The notes under the pieces were generated by a model that worked only from the letters and a program-made list of their open reading frames with translations, had not been told where the DNA came from and searched no databases. 64,000 nucleotides of DNA from Pontibacter lucknowensis (GTDB lineage Bacteria; Bacteroidota; Bacteroidia; Cytophagales; Hymenobacteraceae): positions 1 to 64,000 of the forward strand of contig NZ_FTNM01000003.1 in assembly GCF_900156415.1 (NCBI RefSeq). Reading direction: 5' to 3'. This document shows, piece after piece, positions 57,617-64,000 of the stretch. The stretch's first letter is position 1, and the number at the start of each line of letters is the position of its first letter. A program made the translations under genes and the position numbers.

Positions 57617-59284
57617 ATGAAATCACGCCACCTGATACTGGCCTCTGCTGTGGCCGCCATGACCGCCGCCTGCACAAGTAGTACCACCAACGAAGCGCAA
57701 ACAACTGAAACTGTGCAGACCGATGCTACAGCCACTGACCTACAGCAGAAGCTAGGCATGTACACCAATGTGCGCCTGACCGCTGACCTGAGTGGACTGA
57801 ACGAAAAAGAGCGCCAAATGATACCCCTGCTGATCGAGGCCGGTAACATCATGGACGAACTGTTCTGGTACGAAGCTTATGGCAAGAAAGACTCTTTGCT
57901 GAATGCGCTGACTGACGATGCCGCACGCCAATTCGTGATGATCAACTACGGCCCCTGGGACCGCCTGAACAACAACGAGCCTTTTATACCTGGCGTGGGA
58001 CCGAAGCCGGATGCGGCGAATTTCTACCCGCAGGACATGACAAAAGAGGAGTTTGAAAAAGCGAATCTGAAAGACAAAGCCAGCCAGTATACCTTCCTGC
58101 GTCGCGACGCCAATGGTAACCTGATCACGGTGCCTTACCATGTGCAATTCAAGGAGCAGGTGAAGCGTGCCTCTGACCTATTGCGCCAAGCAGCCGGGCT
58201 GGCCGAGGAGCCGGGGCTGAAAAAATACCTGACCCTGCGTGCGGATGCCCTGCTCAACGACAATTACCAGCCAAGCGACCTGGCCTGGATGGACATGAAA
58301 AACAACCGCATAGACGTGGTGATCGGTCCGATCGAAACGTACGAAGACAAGTTGTTTGGTTACAAAGCAGCACACGAGGCTTATGTGCTCATCAAGGATA
58401 TGGACTGGAGCAAGCGCCTCGAGAAGTATGCGGCCTTCCTGCCAGAACTGCAGCGCGGTTTGCCAGTACCTGCCAACTACAAGAAAGAAACGCCCGGCAC
58501 TGACTCTGACCTGAATGCCTACGACGTAGTATACTACGCCGGTGACTGCAATGCAGGCAGCAAGACCATTGCCATCAACCTGCCCAACGACGAGGAGGTG
58601 CAGCTGAAGAAAGGCACGCGCCGTCTGCAGCTCAAAAACGCGATGCAGGCCAAGTTCGACAAGATCATGCTGCCTATCGCCGATGAGCTGATTGCCGACG
58701 ATCAGAAGCAGCATATCACCTTCGACGCTTTCTTCGCCAACACCATGTTTCACGAGGTAGCGCATGGCTTGGGTATCAAGAACACCATCAACGGTAAAGG
58801 CACTGTACGTGAGGCTTTGAAAGAGCACGGCTCTGCCCTGGAAGAAGGCAAAGCCGATATTCTGGGTCTGTACATGATCACGCAGCTGCACAAGAAGGGC
58901 GAGGTGAGCGGCAGCCTCGAAGATTACTATACCACCTTTATGGCGGGCATTTTCCGTTCGGTGCGCTTCGGAGCGGCCAGTGCACACGGCAAAGCCAACA
59001 TGGTGCGCTTCAACTTCTTTAAAGAGAACGGAGCCTTTGAGCGTGATGCCAATACTGGCAAATACCGTGTGAACTATGTAAAGATGGGCGAAGCGATGGA
59101 CAAATTGTCCGAACTGATCCTGACGCTACAGGGCAATGGCGACTACGCGGGCGTGGGCAGGCTACTGAACGAACAGGGGCAGATAAGTACCGAACTGCAG
59201 GCCGACCTCGACCGCCTCAGCCGCAACAACATTCCGGTGGATGTGGTGTTTGAGCAGGGCGTGGATGTGCTTGGCTTAAAATAA
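57617..59284 (+). CDS. M49-like metallopeptidase (dipeptidyl peptidase III family), lipoprotein
   Basis: A 555-residue lipoprotein (lipobox TAAC, Cys at about 19). The zinc motif HEVAHGLG at about 376 and EEGKADILGLYM at about 412 correspond to the HExxGH and EEx(R/K)AD motifs of family M49, although the first has six residues with the divergent VAHG order used by the bacterial 'Zn-dependent hydrolase' branch. The N-terminal 100 residues are a linker and helical part. It is probably periplasmic and removes dipeptides or acts on nucleoside-like substrates; the exact activity is not known. A 151-residue hypothetical gene follows after 5 bp, probably co-transcribed. Confidence 0.85.
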   Translation: MKSRHLILASAVAAMTAACTSSTTNEAQTTETVQTDATATDLQQKLGMYTNVRLTADLSGLNEKERQMIPLLIEAGNIMDELFWYEAYGKKDSLLNALTDDAARQFVMINYGPWDRLNNNEPFIPGVGPKPDAANFYPQDMTKEEFEKANLKDKASQYTFLRRDANGNLITVPYHVQFKEQVKRASDLLRQAAGLAEEPGLKKYLTLRADALLNDNYQPSDLAWMDMKNNRIDVVIGPIETYEDKLFGYKAAHEAYVLIKDMDWSKRLEKYAAFLPELQRGLPVPANYKKETPGTDSDLNAYDVVYYAGDCNAGSKTIAINLPNDEEVQLKKGTRRLQLKNAMQAKFDKIMLPIADELIADDQKQHITFDAFFANTMFHEVAHGLGIKNTINGKGTVREALKEHGSALEEGKADILGLYMITQLHKKGEVSGSLEDYYTTFMAGIFRSVRFGAASAHGKANMVRFNFFKENGAFERDANTGKYRVNYVKMGEAMDKLSELILTLQGNGDYAGVGRLLNEQGQISTELQADLDRLSRNNIPVDVVFEQGVDVLGLK

Positions 59285-59289
59285 CAGGT

Positions 59290-59745
59290 ATGGAGTTGCT
59301 GCACTGGAAACAGGAGAACTTAGCTTCACGAAGGTATACCGTGAGCGGAGAAGACGGGCTAGTTGGGGAGCTTGCTTTCAGAGGCTGGGCCAGCAACGAC
59401 GCCGACTTCAGTTCGGAGCGCATCAATCTTTATTTCCAGCGAAAGGGTTGGCTTGAGCATGATGTCACGATTCATTTCAAAGATGAAGTGATCGGTATGA
59501 GTAAGACGTCCGGCTTTGGCAAAACCACGACAACCTTGGTTACAGGGGAGCAGTTTACTTTTCAGGGCAAGTCATTAGACCCCAGCAGAGACCTACTGGA
59601 CGAAGCTGGCAACATCCTGATGCATTTCGAGCAAGGTAGCTTAAGCATAACAAACGGTCGGATTTCCGTTGCCCGTGACATTCCAGAGCTAACCAAGCTG
59701 TTGCTGGTAGCAACCGGGCTTTACTTTAAACACCTCGGGCGATAG
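59290..59745 (+). CDS. Small beta-rich protein of unknown function
   Basis: A 151-residue soluble protein, 5 bp after the M49-like gene. I do not recognise the family. Regular beta-strands (RYTVSGEDGLVGELAFRGW, QFTFQGKSLDPSRDLLDEAGNILMHFEQGSLSITNGRISVARD) suggest a small barrel or tubby/LURP-like fold. No signal peptide is present. Co-transcription with the peptidase gene suggests a functional link that the sequence does not explain. Confidence 0.65.
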   Translation: MELLHWKQENLASRRYTVSGEDGLVGELAFRGWASNDADFSSERINLYFQRKGWLEHDVTIHFKDEVIGMSKTSGFGKTTTTLVTGEQFTFQGKSLDPSRDLLDEAGNILMHFEQGSLSITNGRISVARDIPELTKLLLVATGLYFKHLGR

Positions 59746-59811
59746 CGCAGTTACTCTTTCTGACATACATTATTATCAGATCCGAGTATATAAGTATTTG
59801 ATATTCTGAAT

Positions 59812-59842
59812 AAAAGGCCCTGCTGATTGGTGGGGCCTTTTC
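59812..59842 (+). terminator. Terminator after the 59290 gene
   Basis: Stem AAAAGGCCC / GGGGCCTTTT with an 11-nt loop, followed by CTATTTTTA. Confidence 0.9.
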
Positions 59843-59986
59843 TATTTTTATCTCCTCTAGCAGTCTTTTAGGGGTTTGCAGACACTGAGGGCTTATTGTG
59901 GAAAATTGCTTCTGAATATAGACAACTTTAAAAGTAGCATGGGAGTAAAACTGTTTTCCAACTCACTTTAAATCAAATATTTAATC

Positions 59987-60208
59987 ATGAAAAATTTTGT
60001 AAGATCCTTTTACGATTTTAACAGAGACAGTCCGCAGGAGCGCCAGGAACGCAATCAGCTATACCCTGAACTGGCCAAGTTTCATATTGCCCTTCGCGAA
60101 GAAATGAGCGAAGAAGAGTACCAGGAGTTTTTTAGGGCAGAAAAAGAAGCCAACAAACACCTGATGATCCCCAACCCTAATCCCTCGAATCAATGGATAC
60201 GAATGTAA
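59987..60208 (+). CDS. Small acidic protein of unknown function
   Basis: A 73-residue protein, MKNFVRSFYDFNRDSPQERQ and onward, with a central acidic helix (REEMSEEEYQEFFRAEKEANKH) and a C-terminal NPNPSNQWIRM. It is not recognised. It is flanked by terminators on both sides, so it is a monocistronic small gene. Confidence 0.55.
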   Translation: MKNFVRSFYDFNRDSPQERQERNQLYPELAKFHIALREEMSEEEYQEFFRAEKEANKHLMIPNPNPSNQWIRM

Positions 60209-60231
60209 CTCGTACTGACTATAATATTTGA

Positions 60232-60261
60232 AAAAGGTAAACCGCTGATGGTTTACCTTTT
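60232..60261 (+). terminator. Terminator after the 59987 gene
   Basis: Perfect stem AAAAGGTAAACC / GGTTTACCTTTT with loop GCTGAT, followed by TTGTTTT. Confidence 0.92.
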
Positions 60262-60347
60262 TTGTTTTAGGAAAATGCCTAAAACACTTTTTTATTGGCT
60301 TTGAATGATGGTCTAAAATCTTTTGAGCTTAAAGAAAAGTGTGATGA

Positions 60348-61487
60348 TTAAAGTTTCTCAAGCACCAGGGCTGCCCCTTCTTCACCTACCAACGAACCGA
60401 TCGCTACGCCCATGCCGCCCATGCGCACGGCGCAGCATATATGCTGCGATACAGGCTGCACAATGGTGGTCTTGCTTGACCCTACGCCCATAATGCCGCT
60501 CCAGCGCTGCTCTACTTCGTAGGGTGTACCAGGCAAAATAACTTCCCGGAGCAGCTCGTCGAGTTTGTTTTGCACGAGATTAGTCAGCCCCATTTCGGTA
60601 GTTTCTTCGGTTTTGAAGTCAAGGTTGCGGCCACCGCCGAACAGCACCCGGTTGCCAATGTTGCGGAAATAGTAGTAACCCCTGTCGTAGTGGAAGGTGC
60701 CTTTGAAGCGCAAGTCAGGTATAGGCTTGGTGATGAGTACCTGCGCCCGGGCCGGGGCCACCTGCAACTGCGGCAGCAACTGGCGGGCGAAGCCGTTCGT
60801 CGCAACCAGGGCCGCGCGGGCAGTTATAGCAATGCCTTGTTTGGTGAGGGCAGTTATACCTGCGCTCTCTTCCTGCAGACTTGCAATCTCCAACCCGTTC
60901 AGCACGATCACACCCAGGGCCTGTACCTTCTGCGTGAGCGCCAATATCATCTTGCCCGTATCAATCTGCCCTTCTGCAGTACTCTCAATCAGGTGCGCTA
61001 CCTGCTTAAAACCGAACTCACCTATTTTGTGATCTGCCTGACGGTAGATGTCCTGCTCACCCGTTACCTGCTGCAACTGCTTGTTGAGGTAGGTCATTTG
61101 CTCGAGGCAGGCTTCATAGAGCGGTTGCTGGCTTTCCTCAAACAGTTCGTAGCCGCCCCAGCGGTGGAAGTCGATGGCCTGGTCGCCGAGGTTCTGGCGT
61201 AGGCGCTGCAGTCCACGCCAGCGGCGCTCTACCAGTGCAAACACCTCCTCTTCGCTGTGGTGGCTCAGGTCATCGAGCAGCTCGGAGGGGCTGCCGAAGC
61301 AAGCGAAGCCGGCGTTGCGGGTACTGGCCCCGGTGGGCAGCAGGCCGCGCTCCACCACCAGTACTTTCAGGGCAGGCTGCTGCGTTTTCAGGTAGAGCGC
61401 CGCATTCAGACCCACGATGCCGCTGCCCACGATCAGCACATCCACGTGGCTGAAATACGATTCCTTTTCCCAAAAACTCAACTCCAT
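60348..61487 (-). CDS. FAD-dependent oxidoreductase (DadA/glycine oxidase-like)
   Basis: A 379-residue flavoenzyme. The N-terminal dinucleotide-binding fold VDVLIVGSGIVGLNAALYLK (about 16-35, GxGxxG) and a second-half motif with YYFRNIGNRVLFGGGRNLDFKTEET and VEQRWSGIMGVGSSKTTIV (about 335) are typical of the DAO family (D-amino-acid or glycine oxidases). The substrate is unknown. The downstream end of a three-gene operon with an 85-residue protein (2 bp upstream) and an alpha/beta hydrolase. Confidence 0.9.
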   Translation of the reverse strand: MELSFWEKESYFSHVDVLIVGSGIVGLNAALYLKTQQPALKVLVVERGLLPTGASTRNAGFACFGSPSELLDDLSHHSEEEVFALVERRWRGLQRLRQNLGDQAIDFHRWGGYELFEESQQPLYEACLEQMTYLNKQLQQVTGEQDIYRQADHKIGEFGFKQVAHLIESTAEGQIDTGKMILALTQKVQALGVIVLNGLEIASLQEESAGITALTKQGIAITARAALVATNGFARQLLPQLQVAPARAQVLITKPIPDLRFKGTFHYDRGYYYFRNIGNRVLFGGGRNLDFKTEETTEMGLTNLVQNKLDELLREVILPGTPYEVEQRWSGIMGVGSSKTTIVQPVSQHICCAVRMGGMGVAIGSLVGEEGAALVLEKL

Positions 61488-61489
61488 GG

Positions 61490-61747
61490 CTACTCGTCTT
61501 CGCGGGTGTAGGTATGCTTATAGTTACGAGCCGTCGCTTCGTCTATGATCTCAAAGCCGGTCAGCATGATCTCACGCTCGCCGCTGTTATAGCCGCGCAC
61601 AAATACGCCTTCCGGACTTTCGTAGATGGAGTAGTTGTGACGTCCGAAAGGGTAGAGGTTATTGCTTCGGAGGGTAGTCGCATTGGTGAGGTCAGCCGTT
61701 TGTCCGTCCGGCGTTCTGATGATGAATTTCTTTTTATCTGTTGTCAT
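61490..61747 (-). CDS. Small protein of unknown function
   Basis: An 85-residue protein, ATG at 61747 (MTTDKKKFIIRTPDGQTADL). Beta-strand-rich and without membrane or export signals, not recognised. It overlaps the upstream hydrolase gene by four bases (ATGA) and lies 2 bp before the FAD oxidoreductase gene, so it is in the middle of an operon. Confidence 0.6.
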   Translation of the reverse strand: MTTDKKKFIIRTPDGQTADLTNATTLRSNNLYPFGRHNYSIYESPEGVFVRGYNSGEREIMLTGFEIIDEATARNYKHTYTREDE

Positions 61748-62397
61748 GTTTCGCAATCTTCTAAAATCTTATCCAAGATAGCACTTATCTCGGAAGCATG
61801 GCTCAAAACCATGAGGTGGCCAGCTCTTTTTACCTTGATAATGCCCGGGTAAGTGCCCATCGGCAGGATGCGGTCGGCGGTGCCATGGAGCATCACGCAG
61901 TTCTCGTAATGGTCTGGTTGGTGCCAGTTGAGCAGCTGCCCGAGGGCCCAGCGCAGGAATTGGGGATCGGTTTCGAGGATCACCTGCTTGAGCAGCGCTT
62001 TTTCGGCTTTAGTGCTGGCTCCAAACAGCAGAGGGCCCATAAAATGGAAGCGCTTGAGCCAGGGCACAGGTATAATGCGGTGCAGCCGAAGGAAACCCAT
62101 CAGGCGGTAGTACCAGGGGAGGACTTTGCTGCTGGCGATGCTTGAGATCAGGATGGTTTTGCGCGGGTTCAGGAATTTGGAAAGCTCAATTGCCACCACA
62201 CCGCCAAAGGACATGCCTATCAGCACCGGGTTGGGTTCGGTGATCTGCTCTGCCAGCCGCACGGCATAGTCGTGTAGCGGTTCATCGTCATAGGGCTGAA
62301 TCCAGCGCACGTATACCTTGCTGCTACACTTGAGGTGCAGAAACTGAAACATGCGCTCGTCCGCTCCGAGGCCGCTGATAAAATAAACGGTGCTCAT
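61744..62397 (-). CDS. Alpha/beta hydrolase
   Basis: A 217-residue serine hydrolase: GLGADERMF (oxyanion-hole region, about 10), nucleophile elbow in LIGMSFGGVVAIELS (G-x-S-x-G, Ser at about 65), Asp in MLHGTADRILPMG (about 176) and His in KRAGHLMVLSH (about 195). No signal peptide. It is the first gene of the operon that ends with the FAD oxidoreductase. The substrate is unknown. Confidence 0.88.
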   Translation of the reverse strand: MSTVYFISGLGADERMFQFLHLKCSSKVYVRWIQPYDDEPLHDYAVRLAEQITEPNPVLIGMSFGGVVAIELSKFLNPRKTILISSIASSKVLPWYYRLMGFLRLHRIIPVPWLKRFHFMGPLLFGASTKAEKALLKQVILETDPQFLRWALGQLLNWHQPDHYENCVMLHGTADRILPMGTYPGIIKVKRAGHLMVLSHASEISAILDKILEDCET

Positions 62398-62446
62398 ACA
62401 GCTTTGCGTTTACGGCAAGTGGCCGTGTACGGCAGCAAAGCTACAA

Positions 62447-62480
62447 AAAAGCAGCCTGCCATACCTGACAGACTGCTTTT
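62447..62480 (-). terminator. Possible terminator after the amino acid permease gene
   Basis: An imperfect stem AAAAGCAG / CTGCTTTT with an inner CTGTCAG/CTG(C)CAG pairing and T tracts on both strands, about 25 bp beyond the permease stop codon. Confidence 0.65.
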
Positions 62481-62502
62481 CAATTATGCTTTAGGGTTAT
62501 TC

Positions 62503-63990
62503 CTACAAACCGGACTCCTTCTTGAACTTGCTTCCGAAGAAATAATAGACAGGTATACCCAGCGCTACGATGATCAGGCCCGGCCAGGTATAGACTGGCT
62601 TGTAAATAAGCAGGATGATGCAGATGCCGGACGCAATCAGCACATAAAGCGCTGGCAGAATTGGGTAGCCGAATGCTTTGTATGGGCGCTTCAGGTCTGG
62701 CCGGCGCACACGCAGCACAAACACACCAGTCACTGTGATGATGTAAAAGAGCATTACTGCAAAGATCACGTAGTCGAGCAGGTCGTTGTAAGTGCCGGAG
62801 AGACAGAGCATGCAGGCCCATATGCACTGTAGCCACAGAGCCGCAGCTGGTACGCCGTTTTTGTTCAGATGCCCCATCTTCTTGAAGAACAGGCCGTCTT
62901 TGGCAATGGCATAGTATACCCTCGCCCCTGACAGGATGGCGCCGTTGTTACAACCGAAGGTCGAGATCATGATCAGAATGGCGATGCCTACCGTAGCTGG
63001 ATACCCGCCGATCACTTCCGCCACGGCTGTGGCTACACGGTCGTTGGAGGCATACTTAATGCCCTGGCCAATCACGTCTGTTGCGTTCGGGTCGCCGTTG
63101 AGGGGGAGCACGAGCAGGTATACCAGGTTGATGATCAGGTATAGCCCCATCACAATGGCACTACCGATCACCATGCTGAGCACGATGGTGCGCTTCGGGT
63201 TCACGATCTCATCGCCCGAAAAGCCGATGTTATTCCAGGAGTCAGCCGAGAACAAGGCGCCTACCATGGCAATGCCGATGGCTGTGATCAGCGCCATACC
63301 TACCGGAGGTGCTTCGCTGGTTCCAGTGGCCGCTGCGGCAGATCCCCAGAAATCAGAGAAGTTGGCCTGCACCGCCGTGTCGTTGATACCGAACAGCAGA
63401 CCAAACAGAATCAGGCCAAACAAAGCGATTAGTTTCGTGCTGCCAAAGATGTTCTGGATCAATTTACCGCTCTTCACGCCGCGAGAGTTGATATACGTCA
63501 GGTATAGGATGCTCACAATCGCCAGCAACTGCACGGAAGTGAAGTTAAATCCTGCCAGGGAAAACAACACATTGTCTTCGCTGAACCAGGGTATGAGCAC
63601 CCCGGTAAAGCGGGCGAAAGCCACGGCCACCGCTGCGATCACACCAGTCTGGATCACCAGAAACAGCGTCCAGCCATAAAGGAAGGCCACCATTTTGTTG
63701 TAGGCTTCCTTCAGGTATACATATTGCCCACCCACCTTCGGGAACATAGACGATAACTCGCCATAGCTGATGGCGCCCACCATGGTCAGGAATCCCGAAA
63801 GCACCCAGACCAGCAGCATGTTGCCTGGACTTACGACCGCCCTGGATATATCGGCTGTCACGATGAATATGCCGGAACCGATCATACCGCCGGTTACGAT
63901 CATGATGGCGTCGAAAAGGGTGATCTCCCGTTTGAAACCGCTTTCCTTCTCTTCTTTCTGTATTTGCTCTACTTCTTCTAAATCCTGCAT
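62503..63990 (-). CDS. Amino acid permease (APC superfamily)
   Basis: A 495-residue membrane transporter. After a charged N-terminus, ITLFDAIMIVTGGMIGSGIFIVTADISRAV (GxxxGxGIF, TM1 unwound helix, about 23-52) begins twelve to thirteen transmembrane segments; FSADSWNNIGFSGDEIVNPKRTIVLSM (about 245) is the APC TM6 hallmark. The C-terminal tail reads KKESGL. It belongs to the LAT-like APC transporters for neutral amino acids, but the substrate is not defined by sequence. Only 10 bp remain before the window end, so its promoter is outside. Confidence 0.93.
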   Translation of the reverse strand: MQDLEEVEQIQKEEKESGFKREITLFDAIMIVTGGMIGSGIFIVTADISRAVVSPGNMLLVWVLSGFLTMVGAISYGELSSMFPKVGGQYVYLKEAYNKMVAFLYGWTLFLVIQTGVIAAVAVAFARFTGVLIPWFSEDNVLFSLAGFNFTSVQLLAIVSILYLTYINSRGVKSGKLIQNIFGSTKLIALFGLILFGLLFGINDTAVQANFSDFWGSAAAATGTSEAPPVGMALITAIGIAMVGALFSADSWNNIGFSGDEIVNPKRTIVLSMVIGSAIVMGLYLIINLVYLLVLPLNGDPNATDVIGQGIKYASNDRVATAVAEVIGGYPATVGIAILIMISTFGCNNGAILSGARVYYAIAKDGLFFKKMGHLNKNGVPAAALWLQCIWACMLCLSGTYNDLLDYVIFAVMLFYIITVTGVFVLRVRRPDLKRPYKAFGYPILPALYVLIASGICIILLIYKPVYTWPGLIIVALGIPVYYFFGSKFKKESGL

Positions 63991-64000
63991 TGTAGCTGTC

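Larger units (their letters stand above)
18571..63507. repeat. Dispersed octamer AGGTATAG (about 36 copies by hand count)
   Basis: Plus-strand copies start at 18571, 18796, 19135, 19442, 23473, 28693, 30329, 34054, 34107, 34962, 35160, 35212, 35609, 35783, 35804, 36288, 40035, 42412, 49807, 52151, 52924, 54043, 55410, 56623, 60717, 62586, 63137 and 63500. Minus-strand copies (CTATACCT) are at 22616, 31339, 36313, 37471, 38548, 39158, 39198 and 56954. Chance expectation for this length is about 1.4. Copies occur in genes of both orientations and in gaps. Only two are seen in 1-18313. Confidence 0.8.

Overview
The window reads as chromosome of a member of the phylum Bacteroidota, most likely Cytophagales/Hymenobacteraceae (a Pontibacter-like genome). 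Signs of this are TonB-dependent receptors with carboxypeptidase-like N-terminal domains, GLPGLI and DUF4249 families, many lipoproteins, LytS/LytTR pairs, TAnnTTTG-type promoters and almost no Shine-Dalgarno sequences. The genus is inferred from gene style, not from a marker gene. There are no rRNA genes, complete tRNA genes or CRISPR arrays.

Positions 1 to about 18.3 kb look like the right-hand part of an integrated mobile element whose left end and integrase lie outside the window. Its cargo (0.1-10.6 kb) consists of outer-membrane units: GLPGLI protein plus receptor, then lipoprotein, lipocalin-like lipoprotein, receptor and DUF4249 protein, with a GrpB-like protein and a membrane protein between them. 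Its backbone (10.7-17.8 kb) holds a STAS-like protein, a receiver-only response regulator, a coiled-coil membrane protein, MobA relaxase, MobC, a Toprim primase, an ArdC-type antirestriction protein, a RadC-like JAB protein, an excisionase-like HTH protein and a winged-helix-like protein. A fragment resembling a tRNA-Ser 3' end at 18.29-18.31 kb is the probable attachment site.

From 18.4 kb the sequence looks like host core genome: a TetR regulator, cold-shock proteins, the aromatic operon pheA-DAHP synthase/chorismate mutase, an RND efflux operon, a LytS/LytTR two-component system, ferritin and small iron-sulfur proteins, several peptidases (S9, S8, M49, DUF5700), a cyclophilin, an acyl-CoA-binding protein, a GAF protein, an ECF sigma factor, a deoxynucleoside kinase and an amino acid permease.

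The strongest regulatory discovery is upstream of pheA: two consecutive leader peptides rich in Phe and Tyr codons (21657-21716 and 21794-21874), each followed by an intrinsic terminator. This is a tandem attenuator not covered by ordinary gene calling. The second is an octamer, AGGTATAG, counted by hand at about 36 copies in the 45.7 kb of core sequence (28 of them on the plus strand regardless of gene direction) but only two in the 18.3 kb element. It therefore marks the element boundary and may be a strand-oriented genome signature.
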